Positions 1-7,908 of a DNA stretch of 64,000 nucleotides are shown here, in pieces. Origin of the DNA: Melanopsichium pennsylvanicum. Taxonomy: Eukaryota; Basidiomycota; Ustilaginomycetes; Ustilaginales. Both the position numbers and the translations under genes were made by a program. The DNA lies in assembly GCA_900208305.1 (NCBI GenBank), contig OAPG01000019.1:124001-188000 (forward strand), given 5' to 3'. Below the pieces are notes generated by a model, which saw only the letters and a list, made by a program, of their open reading frames with translations, was not told where the DNA came from and made no database searches. Every line of letters begins with the position of its first letter. The first letter of the stretch is position 1.

Positions 1-624
1 TCCTTGACTGCCATATGGCTTCCGCTGCTCGTCTTGACCATGCACAATGCCATTTCTTCCATTGCAGCGCCTCCTCCTCGAGCGGAAAGTAGCTCCTCCA
101 ACTCTTTATGGGACTTGCCCCCTTCCGAAAATTTCGAAACCAGGAACTTGCAGCAGAAGAACCCTTCGGACCTCATCGAACAATTGGACGCTCGGTTGAA
201 GCAGCTTGACTACCAAAGCAGTGAAAGCAGTCGGCGAGATGTGAGACCAAGGTTTATCGACGAGATGAAAAAGAATACAAGAGATCAGATGCTAGAGAGC
301 CCAGACAAGCCACAATTCATCGATCTTGGTTCACTCGAGGGGAGGGGGGGACGCGTCTATGCTATGCCTCTCTTGCGAGAACACTTCAAGCATCTTGGGC
401 TTGGTCGCATGGAAGGAATTGCTGGAAAGGAGCACTTTATGATCTTCAGTATTTCAAAACCCGAAGTGAACACCGCTTTGACTTTATACAGCAGTCCGAT
501 TAGTACATTTCCCAAGGTTGAACTTCACGATATTGTTGCATCGACCAACGTTCGACGTCTCAAGGATGTGTTGACGAAGAAAGAATTCGTCAAGGATCTA
601 CGTGAGATACTGCAAAGACAGTGA
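1..624 (+). CDS. Secreted protein, cluster member 1 (5' partial)
   Basis: Reading frame open from the left edge to a TGA at 622-624, so the true start lies upstream. The visible N-terminus is a hydrophobic stretch (LTAIWLPLLVLTMHNA) followed by small residues and APPP, which looks like the end of a signal peptide. The middle is polar and charged with no cysteine framework. The C-terminal part (about residues 118-206) has a glycine-rich turn, GRVYAMPLL, then alternating hydrophobic stretches and a final amphipathic helix. That order matches the C-terminal parts of the proteins at 4267, 6418 and 7909. No enzyme motif is visible. Probably a secreted effector-type protein of unknown function. An internal ATG at 40 would lose most of the hydrophobic region, so I favour the partial-gene reading. 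Confidence 0.72.
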   Translation, partial: SLTAIWLPLLVLTMHNAISSIAAPPPRAESSSSNSLWDLPPSENFETRNLQQKNPSDLIEQLDARLKQLDYQSSESSRRDVRPRFIDEMKKNTRDQMLESPDKPQFIDLGSLEGRGGRVYAMPLLREHFKHLGLGRMEGIAGKEHFMIFSISKPEVNTALTLYSSPISTFPKVELHDIVASTNVRRLKDVLTKKEFVKDLREILQRQ

Positions 625-2123
625 CATCCTATACGAGCCCTTTCAGAATATAGCTTATCTATAGCTCCGCTTTGTAGGCAATCAGATTCTGAATTCAAGT
701 CTAGACATAAGCAACTCAAAGACCAGCGATGATGAATCTCTGTCGCGTTTGCCACTCTAATTCTGCAATCACAGTACATGATAGATTTTAGTGCAGGATT
801 GAGGCTATGACCTGTTGATCTTCCCACACGAGCTTGGCTGAAAGGTCTTAGTTGACGTTGAAACCCACACCGACATGTTTACATCTGATCGTGAGGAGAC
901 CTTTATCTGGAACTTCCCCAAGTTCCGCATTCTTCCTTCACCTTTTCGCCGCTCGATCCAGCACACATAGTGAGCGCTAAGGTCCGTCGCATCTTGAGCT
1001 TGAAAGTTGCACTCAAGGATGCCTATCGCCTGCCGATTTGGACAGTCCGATCTCCCCAAATTGTTCGACTGCTCGCTCCATCTTGTTCTTGAAATGTTTA
1101 GCCGCCGAACGGCAAACGCTGTTACCTTGTGTACTGAGTATAATCATTGAATTGAGGAAATGACTTTAGACAAGACCAGCTAGACTTGAATGCCAAATGA
1201 CACTTAGTTGCCCCTTCAGGAGCTGTGCTGTGACTGACTGACTATACCCGTACTGAGCATGTAATGTATACTTTACTGTACAGTATTGTAATGATGATTG
1301 ATGTACTCAAATATGGTTCACTGTACACGTACTAGGCTGTATGATGATTTCAGGGGCTCGGAACAGCAAATGAAGGAGGGCGTGCGTGAATAAGCTTTGA
1401 ATCAGCTCGTGTCAGTTAATGGGTCTGCAGTCATTGACTTACAAAGAAGTGAGGAAAAGCTGGCAACTGACACTGATCTCGACCTTGCTCAACACCTCAT
1501 TTTGCTACTTTACTCTACCAAATCATTACCGGTTTGTATCCATCACTTGTCGCGAAAGCATTCCCGGTGCCAGGTACACCACACACCACATGTAATCGGG
1601 CACAAGTCTGTTTCAAGTCTTGTCACATTCGGCCTTCCTTGATGCCCAATCGGAAAAAAGAAATACTGTGTCGTCTGAGTGTACGGTACGATAATTGCCA
1701 GATGAATTTCAAGGCTGCTTCGCGTGGCAAATTGAGACATGCAACTACTGTATAATCAATCCTGCAGTTTAAGGAGGGACTGCATAAGGAAATTTGCTTT
1801 GCTAGTATTCTCGCTAGAAGTACTCACGGTGGGATTTTGGGAGGAACCGCTTGGAAGAGAGCGTGTATGATGGTTCCAGTTATGAAATGCTCCCCACATG
1901 TCCCACAGCCACCATTGCGCTTTCTCGTGCTTTGCGGCCCATCCTTTACCACAGAAAATGTAACCACAAGATTCGCAGTATAAAAGCAGGCATCCCCTCC
2001 GCCCATCTACTTTTGACTGGCATATACTGCTCCTCTACGTTCAAAAAAGCCCTAGATAGTTCACACAAAAGCTTCACCAAACGAGTTCGGTCGTCCGTCC
2101 CTTCCCCGGAGCCTCGTGCAGCA
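625..2123. other. Intergenic stretch, no supported gene
   Basis: About 1.5 kb between two secreted-protein genes. Short ORFs occur on both strands but none has a signal peptide, a domain or convincing composition. It contains the near-palindrome TTACTGTACAGTATTGTA at about 1273-1290, a motif type that recurs in other gaps of this window. The last 150 bases hold the TATA box of the next gene. Confidence 0.6.
1979..1986 (+). promoter_or_regulatory. TATA box of secreted protein 2
   Basis: TATAAAAG about 138 bases before the ATG at 2124. Similar boxes precede several other genes in the cluster, which supports the 2124 start over the upstream in-frame extension (from 1851) that would run through this box. 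Confidence 0.55.
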
Positions 2124-2954
2124 ATGAACGGTACCCATCGTCTTATTCTTATTCTGGTGGTGCTGGCAGTCTCGAGAGTCTGCCATGCAATGGACGACAT
2201 CTGGAACCAGCTCGGGGACCTACCCGAAGCAGCTAGAGAGTTATCGTCTTGGAGGAATGGATTTGAACAGCCACTGCACGAGTTTAACCCTGATCTATCT
2301 CAACACCCCACCAACGTTGCTTCACCTCACTTCTATAGTCAGTATCCAGAGGCTTCTTCCGCTTCTGAGCCGTATGATACAGGTCATGCCCCTTCATCAA
2401 GCCACGAGGATGATCCCACAATCAACTTGAATACCGATCCGAGCCAACCAATGGTCCTTGAACCCCTGTCCATACAGGAGCGTAGAAATATACTTGATCC
2501 ACTCGCAACTTGGGCGCGCAAGAGGGTTCCCCATCAGTGGACACCTAGCGAGGCGTCGACGCCTCATCCATTTCTGAAGCAAATTACCCCACAGCTTGCC
2601 ACTGAAGCATTGGGATCGAATCGCGGGTATCTGTATCGGACTTCACCTGGCGTCTATGTTGTTCGTAGTACTGGGCCTCCAAACTATGCGCTTACGCATG
2701 GAGGGTTTAACCTACTTGATTTGGATCCACGGAATCACCTACATGTTTGGAAGCGTTTTGCAGTACCGAACACGGACCACTCCATCTTCCAGTATGTTGG
2801 AATGGTCAAAACTGCTGCACATACCAAAGAACGCACTAGTGAGCTGCGCAGTTATAACATGCGACGAGACTTCACAGTATTTGGTCATGATTCAATCCTC
2901 ACCTCCAGCCCTTTCAAGGTTCGAAAAGAGAAGACGGTTCGATATCGAAAATAA
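2124..2954 (+). CDS. Secreted protein, cluster member 2
   Basis: Encodes 276 residues. I chose the ATG at 2124 because it opens a classical signal peptide (MNGTHRLILILVVLAVSRVCHA) and follows a TATA box; the frame is open further upstream to 1851 but that part would cover the promoter. The mature protein is rich in Pro, Ser and His in its first half. The second half (about 190-276) begins with GSNRGYLYRTSPGVY and continues with alternating hydrophobic and basic segments, loosely resembling the module in members 1, 3, 4 and 5. There are no mature cysteines apart from the signal region and no catalytic motif. Probably a secreted effector candidate; its place in the same family is only weakly supported by eye. 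Confidence 0.75.
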   Translation: MNGTHRLILILVVLAVSRVCHAMDDIWNQLGDLPEAARELSSWRNGFEQPLHEFNPDLSQHPTNVASPHFYSQYPEASSASEPYDTGHAPSSSHEDDPTINLNTDPSQPMVLEPLSIQERRNILDPLATWARKRVPHQWTPSEASTPHPFLKQITPQLATEALGSNRGYLYRTSPGVYVVRSTGPPNYALTHGGFNLLDLDPRNHLHVWKRFAVPNTDHSIFQYVGMVKTAAHTKERTSELRSYNMRRDFTVFGHDSILTSSPFKVRKEKTVRYRK

Positions 2955-4266
2955 GATCTGCATCTCAATCAGAGACGGTCACAGTCAGCGCTTGTAGATG
3001 TGTAGATGATGCAAGGAAATTGCGCAATAGATCTCATACTCTGTCCGTCACACGCACGTATTGAAAGCATCGGTCTTCCAGGTCTGATCAAATTCCGTCC
3101 ATCTTGAACAATTATACCATGTCTCGAAGTGTGAATCACATACCACGGATGTTCAAGCTATGCTGGGCAATGAGGGTTGAATTGCCGTGAAGATGAGCAA
3201 CAAATGAAGTTGCGAAGTGGATCATAAGAATCAAGTGGAAGTCAAGCTTGGCCAGAACGTACTGTGATTATAATGCTCCAGTTACGAAAATCATAAGCAA
3301 ATTTGCTTTTTTTACCATCCCCACTGTGGTCTGGAAGCTCTTTGTCCTGATGTTCTGTCTGTTGCGGCCAATAAGATAGCATCTCTAGCTTCCGATCAGC
3401 ATGTTGTAAGTAGGTTGAGCTTGCAGAAAGCGTGGATCTTTTCGCAAACATTTGGTAAAAGATTGCGTTTGACAGCTCGCGTGATCGTAATTTCATATTC
3501 ACACGGTGGGCTTGGTGACCAAGACTTGAGAAACCGGAGGTTTCTGCCGTTTGGCAATGCTCACGTAGGTCTTTTGGAATCAACACGCAAAGATCTAGGA
3601 TTCCCTGAAATGTGTGCTGTATTGGATGGAATGCATCCCACATGTCGAGTCCCACTCCTTCTCATGCATCATCGAATTGTATGCCTCGAGATAAGATTCG
3701 TGTCAGGCAGTCTTCAGCAAATCAATCTCAAACCATCTCAAACCTGCAAGCATCGGGTTGAGTTGCTTCCTGAATTCAACTCGAGCATGCGTGATTGGAC
3801 TGTCAGTACCGGTGGACCTTGACATGTTGATACTCTGGCACTTGAAGAGTCAAAAAGCCTACATCAGCTACTGAGGCTCATGTTACCTTGATGGGCTATA
3901 AAGCTTTGCATACAGTATCTAGGCAAATGAAGGCGTTCAAATTGCCTATGTGTACTGTAAAGTAGCCGAATTATAATACTCGTACAATTCCTGTGCATGC
4001 ATAGTGTGCATGTACTGTGGGAGGTGCGTGAGAAGATCAAAAATTGGGGACCATTTGTGGGAAAAGTCCTTTCTCGTGCTTTGTAGCATCAATGACGGCG
4101 ATCTCAGGCGAAGTGGGTACGAGCAGCGTCGTTTTGGTGTTAAGAGGTCCGGATGAGGCACGGGATCAGATTGCTCTCCTATATAAAGCACCTTCCCGTC
4201 GATCGAAGGTCTTGAACATCTCTTCATCACTCTAGCTCAGCTTCACTATTTGCCTCAAGCCTAACG
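2955..4266. other. Intergenic stretch, no supported gene
   Basis: About 1.3 kb. Two overlapping open frames on opposite strands (3242-3655 minus and 3415-3822 plus) lack signal peptides and recognisable domains and mirror each other, so I do not call them. TACAGTA and TGTACTGTAA motifs occur near 3910 and 3951. Confidence 0.55.
4181..4188 (+). promoter_or_regulatory. TATA box of secreted protein 3
   Basis: TATATAAA ends 78 bases before the ATG at 4267, a spacing close to that of the members at 6418 and 7909. Confidence 0.6.
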
Positions 4267-4881
4267 ATGGTCACTCTCACCGCTACCTGGTTCAACGTCC
4301 TACGATTCAGCTCCGTACTGCTGTCTATTCTCCTGCTTACGAGCTACGGAGTTTTAGCAAGTCCATTGGCTCCGAACCCCCCGGGCGCCGATGACCACGG
4401 CTACCAATTACCAGCCTTGCGATTCACTACGATTGATTCATCAAGATATGCAAAGCTACATAAAAACACTTATCTGCGTCTTCAAACACTGGGGATTCAG
4501 CCTGAATGGCTGCAGAAACCGTCTATGATCCTCATTGGTTACATCCAAGATTTCAGAAACCTTGTGCGTCAAGAGCTGCAAGATCGACTTGACTTAAGCC
4601 ATCTCTTGTATCTTGAAACGACTGATGACGGCCACGCGTACGCTTTTCCTTTGGACAGACATGACTTCAATGTTGCAGATTTCGCCATACTGACTGTTCC
4701 TCTGCGATCGAAGAGAGAATCTGAAGTTACCATCGATCTTCATGGCTTGCTGAAGTTCCCGAACGTGAACGGAGTTGACCTGAGGCAGAGACTGACGGGA
4801 GCTCGGCATGGCTCGAATCGGCAAAGTATTTTCACTCATGATCTTCGAAACTTGCTTGCCGGCCATTTTGCGAACTTCTAG
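4267..4881 (+). CDS. Secreted protein, cluster member 3
   Basis: Encodes 204 residues with an N-terminal hydrophobic segment (about residues 14-31, rich in L, I, S and V, ending VLASPLAP), consistent with a signal peptide and cleavage near residue 32. The remainder is cysteine-free. From about residue 120 it reads TTDDGHAYAFPLDRHDF, then strands, then GVDLRQRL and a C-terminal helix ending HDLRNLLAGHF. This follows the order DG-x-x-Y-x-F-P, two strands, linker, helix seen in members 1, 4 and 5. No enzyme motif. Probably a secreted effector candidate. The degenerate coding relic on the opposite strand begins within the last 50 bases. Confidence 0.78.
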   Translation: MVTLTATWFNVLRFSSVLLSILLLTSYGVLASPLAPNPPGADDHGYQLPALRFTTIDSSRYAKLHKNTYLRLQTLGIQPEWLQKPSMILIGYIQDFRNLVRQELQDRLDLSHLLYLETTDDGHAYAFPLDRHDFNVADFAILTVPLRSKRESEVTIDLHGLLKFPNVNGVDLRQRLTGARHGSNRQSIFTHDLRNLLAGHFANF

Positions 4882-5242
4882 TATTTGGGTGCATCTCCAC
4901 GTTCTTGTCTTTGCCATCGACAGGCGAGCGCCGATACTGCTCCCAGTAGTCGTTTTCCAGCTGGACGTAGACCTCGTAGGCTCTGGAAAAATCGAAATTA
5001 GACACCCACCCTCCATGATCAATTTCAAGATCCACAGGAGCTCCACTAGCCGCTCGGAATGCTTTTTTGGTCAAGGTCTGCATCTTCTCCACGTACCACT
5101 CGATCGTCATGCGTTAGAGGGTTTGACTCTGGAAGCGCCCGTGCAGTTCAGGGTCTTTATAGCGATTGCCTTCCCGGAAAGCCAGATCCCAAAGCTTTCT
5201 CGCCAAGGTTTTTGCATCGAGAAGGTCTCGAAATGATATTTT
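4832..5242 (-). pseudogene. Degenerate coding relic, unidentified protein
   Basis: On the minus strand, 5242 down to 4832 reads as one protein-like frame broken by a single TAA at 5114-5116. Just upstream is a TGA at 5243-5245. The part after the TAA starts MTIEWYVEKMQTLTKKAF and runs about 92 residues rich in aromatic and charged residues (VSNFDFSRAYEVYVQLEND). The part before it reads LLDAKTLARKLWDLAFREGN. Composition and continuity across the stop look like former coding sequence, not chance. A further protein-like stretch in another frame lies near 5275-5340 (AAKSVDIPLLDPEHSQE), suggesting a frameshift too. I do not recognise the family. It overlaps the 3' end of secreted protein 3. An alternative is a gene with introns that I failed to resolve. 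Confidence 0.45.
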
Positions 5243-5365
5243 TCAACCAATGCCTAGGCGGACTACTCCTGTGAGTGTTCAGGATCCAGGAGAGGTATGT
5301 CGACGCTTTTGGCGGCTTTGGCGGCTGACAAGATTCGATGCAGCTATCTTGTTGAAGAAGGAGAA

Positions 5366-5860
5366 ATGGTTTCAGAGCTTCTGATGCGAAACGAATGATT
5401 CTACTTGCGGGAGAAGTCTACCTGTATAAAGAAGATCAGCATACTGTAGCTTCCGTGACAGATCTGTTTGCCGATCGGAGAGCTCGCGCCTTGTGCGGAT
5501 TGAAAACCTTGTTCAAGGATCAACGGCCCCCTGATCCTAAAGAGAATTGGCACTACTTGCTAGTGGGCATATGAAAGCTTTCATTGCAGCGAGACAAGCA
5601 AAATCAGCCAAATCGCCATAGATGAGATTGATCGATGGCAAGGCGAGTGCCAAGTGTAAAGGCTGGGAGGGGCGCCTAAAGCGTGGGAAAGAGTATATGA
5701 GTTTGAAGAGCTTGGTGGAATTCACACACTTTCGCAAGCCACAATGACATTGAAAAGGAACGACAGCCGGTGGGTGGCTCAAGTCTGCTCTGAAGTGGAA
5801 TCGATCGAGGCAGCTTCAATCGAGAACTCGTTCTTCGCCCGCGATTGCTCTGTGAGGTAA
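5366..5860 (+). pseudogene. Degenerate coding relic in several frames, unidentified
   Basis: Consecutive protein-like segments follow each other in different plus-strand frames: MVSELLMRNE ends at a TGA at 5396-5398; a frame opening at the overlapping ATG 5395 runs 59 codons (GEVYLYKEDQHTVASVTDLF, later PKENWHYLLVGI) to a TGA at 5572-5574; an overlapping frame opens at 5571 (MKAFIAARQAKSAKSP), meets a TAG at 5619-5621 and continues to 5747; a last frame from 5744 runs to 5860. The junctions overlap by only a few bases, as expected of small indels in one ancient gene. No family recognised. Multiple introns are possible but the joins do not show clear splice sites. Confidence 0.42.
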
Positions 5861-6417
5861 GGGGCGGTATCCGAAAAAGAAACCCCTCAAAAGCGCCTAT
5901 TGCGTTTTGCCAACCAAATAACAATCAAACACTGAGAGAGTTTGCGGCATGCTAAGGCAGGTATATCTAAGCAGAAGCATTGGACATCGATTTGGACAAG
6001 GTAATATTGATCTCTGAAGGCATGACAGCATGGGATTGACAAGGCATCAAGCTTATACGACTTTGATTTTCACTTCAAGCTACTCCGAATTATACATGGT
6101 GGCTTGACTTCGTCAATTCAATCGTAGCGCCACTGTAATGTACTGTACGTGCGTCTGAGCTCTGGAGAGGTCTCGGCTCTCTTCGTGAGAAAACGACACA
6201 GTATTGCGCGGGAACTTCACCGGACACGGACCGGCCAATCTCATATCATCCTTTGGTCTTCGAAAAATTGTGGTCCGCACTGATGAACGCTGCAGCGACT
6301 CGGATGGATGATTACAGGATTGAAACACCTCTTCAGATACTGTGGATTTACCTATAAAGGCCCACTTTATCGGCAGAGGCGAACAAGCATTATGCAGACT
6401 CGATCATACACCCATCA
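5861..6417. other. Intergenic stretch with promoter of member 4
   Basis: No gene seen. TACTGTACG-type motif at about 6141-6149. TATAAA at 6353-6358 lies 59 bases before the ATG at 6418 and is the likely TATA box. Confidence 0.5.
6353..6358 (+). promoter_or_regulatory. TATA box of secreted protein 4
   Basis: CCTATAAAGG about 60 bases before the ATG at 6418. Confidence 0.55.
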
Positions 6418-7209
6418 ATGAAGATGTTGCCAAGTACAATTCTCCGGCTAGCACTTTTGACAATTGGTGGTGTACCATCAGTGTTGACTGTCAATGATCA
6501 AGACAAAGCGGCTCCTGGCAGACTGACGAGCTCGACACAAGCATCTGGGGAACCCGCAACCCAACCGCATGAACTGTCGTCAGCCCCAGAAGGCACAACC
6601 TCTGATTCCCCACATGAAATCCGGCTCTTCGGTCAATCGATCTATCATGATTTTCCTCCACCATCCTCTGATCCGAGTCCAAGCACGCCTCCTGGCTGGC
6701 ACATAATCTTTCCGCCTCTCAATCAACCGCCCGTACTTGATCGTCGTCTGGCAGATCGTATTTCCGCCACCACTTATCGGGGCAGGCTATCGTTCGTCCC
6801 AGGCCATGTCTTCAATGATCCCATGGATTTAGCCGTCCGGGACAGGCTGGTAGCTTGGAGTAAATGGGCTCTCCTTGAATCTCAAGATAAAGTCGACTAC
6901 CATTTCCACCAAGAAGGGACCGATGAAGCCCACCTCGCTACCTACCTGTACATGTATCGATTCATGTCGCCGGATGGCTTTAGTTATGTCTTCCCACATG
7001 TTGAGATTGACTGGTCTCGAGTGAAACCGCTGGTGGTCTTCAAAACGCGTGTACCGCGGCCCGATTTCCTCTCCTACGGCAAAGTGGAAATAGCTGGCGT
7101 CGAAATGGTCATCGACATGCACCATTCACCTGCTGCGAGCAATTTTGTCTCCACTCAGTCTGTCCCGGAGATTTTGAGAGTTGTAGAGAAGGGGCCGCAG
7201 TTGGCATAG
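6418..7209 (+). CDS. Secreted protein, cluster member 4
   Basis: Encodes 263 residues. The start MKMLPSTILRLALLTIGG begins a signal peptide with probable cleavage near residues 24-26. Residues about 30-110 are Pro/Ser/Thr-rich and look disordered. The C-terminal module (about 180-240) reads SPDGFSYVFPHVEIDW, then KPLVVFKTRVP and SYGKVEIAGVEM. It aligns by eye with the end of the next gene (QLQIDHTKFIPMVVHRTKL and GDVDIVGIQF): same spacing of the I-D pair, the P-x-VV strand, the K/R-T and the V-x-I-x-G-I/V strand. The two are therefore adjacent paralogues. No cysteines in the mature protein and no enzyme motif. Role unknown; effector candidate. Confidence 0.8.
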   Translation: MKMLPSTILRLALLTIGGVPSVLTVNDQDKAAPGRLTSSTQASGEPATQPHELSSAPEGTTSDSPHEIRLFGQSIYHDFPPPSSDPSPSTPPGWHIIFPPLNQPPVLDRRLADRISATTYRGRLSFVPGHVFNDPMDLAVRDRLVAWSKWALLESQDKVDYHFHQEGTDEAHLATYLYMYRFMSPDGFSYVFPHVEIDWSRVKPLVVFKTRVPRPDFLSYGKVEIAGVEMVIDMHHSPAASNFVSTQSVPEILRVVEKGPQLA

Positions 7210-7504
7210 CCGCCTAGTACTGTAGTCTCATAATTAGCTTTCATTTGCATTCATTGGCTGCAGTGCTGTATGCTTCTGTATACGATTCACTCGACAATTC
7301 ACACATCCTTGATATCAATGAAGCGGTGATTTTTTCACTGCGATAGGTACCCTATAATAGCTCAAAGAGTTGACCGCGTTGCTATGAAACACTCAGAAAT
7401 TGTGGGTCAGCCGGAATGAGAAACGATATGATTGCAACGAGTGCACAGATGGCCCGTTGACAGAGTTTGTCTGTATTAGCATGTCTTAGGCCCTTATTCG
7501 TCTC

Positions 7505-7614
7505 ACAGCTGCATCACAGTTGCCTCACAATTGTCTCACAGTCAGTCCATGATAAGCCCACAGCCATCCCACAGTCGGCTTTCGATCGGCCTACAGTCGG
7601 CACATAGTCGGCAG
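7505..7614. repeat. Short CACAGT / ACAGTCGG repeats
   Basis: The hexamer CACAGT or CACAGC and the octamer ACAGTCGG recur several times at short intervals. Their position upstream of a TATA-containing promoter would fit a cluster of factor-binding sites, but that is inference. Confidence 0.45.
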
Positions 7615-7743
7615 GTTGTTCGTGTCTTGCTGCGTACATAGACAGACCGCATTGCAAAACGATCCTGTCTACTGATCCTGTCTCGAGACAACCATTCATG
7701 ATGGGAGTCTAAAGGCTTGCAGAAAATCATTTGTTAAGCCACG

Positions 7744-7753
7744 TTTATATAAA
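7744..7753 (+). promoter_or_regulatory. Upstream copy of duplicated TATA box
   Basis: TTTATATAAA in copy 1 of the 81-bp duplication, 155 bases before the ATG of the repeat protein. It may give a second, upstream start of transcription or be inert. Confidence 0.5.
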
Positions 7754-7824
7754 CCATCCTATCTCGAGACAACCAACCATGATGGAAGTCTAAAGGCTTG
7801 CAGAGAATCACTTGTTAAGCCTCG

Positions 7825-7834
7825 TTTATATAAA
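7825..7834 (+). promoter_or_regulatory. TATA box of repeat-containing secreted protein 5
   Basis: TTTATATAAA in copy 2 of the duplication, 74 bases before the ATG at 7909, matching the spacing of other cluster members. Confidence 0.65.
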
Positions 7835-7908
7835 CCAGACTGTATCACTTTGAATCCGTCCAATGAGATATCTACACTTTCCTGGTTGATTACCTTCAGA
7901 CAACAATC

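Larger units (their letters stand above)
7675..7836 (+). repeat. Tandem duplication of an 81-bp promoter segment
   Basis: Copy 1 is 7675-7755 and copy 2 is 7756-7836, directly abutting and equal in length. They differ at only a few bases. Both contain TCTCGAGACAACC, GTCTAAAGGCTTGCAGA, TTGTTAAGCC and the TATA box TTTATATAAA. Copy 2 ends 72 bases before the ATG at 7909. Confidence 0.9.
7210..7908. other. Promoter region of the repeat effector
   Basis: No gene seen. It holds GTACTGTAG near 7218, a block rich in CACAGT/ACAGTCGG half-repeats (7505-7614) and a tandem 81-bp duplication immediately before the next gene. Confidence 0.55.

Noticed and set aside
1851..2123. In-frame N-terminal extension of secreted protein 2
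   Set aside because: It covers the TATA box and would hide the signal peptide.
3242..3822. Opposed frames of 137 and 135 residues
   Set aside because: Each mirrors the other, neither has a signal peptide or domain, and neither can be preferred.
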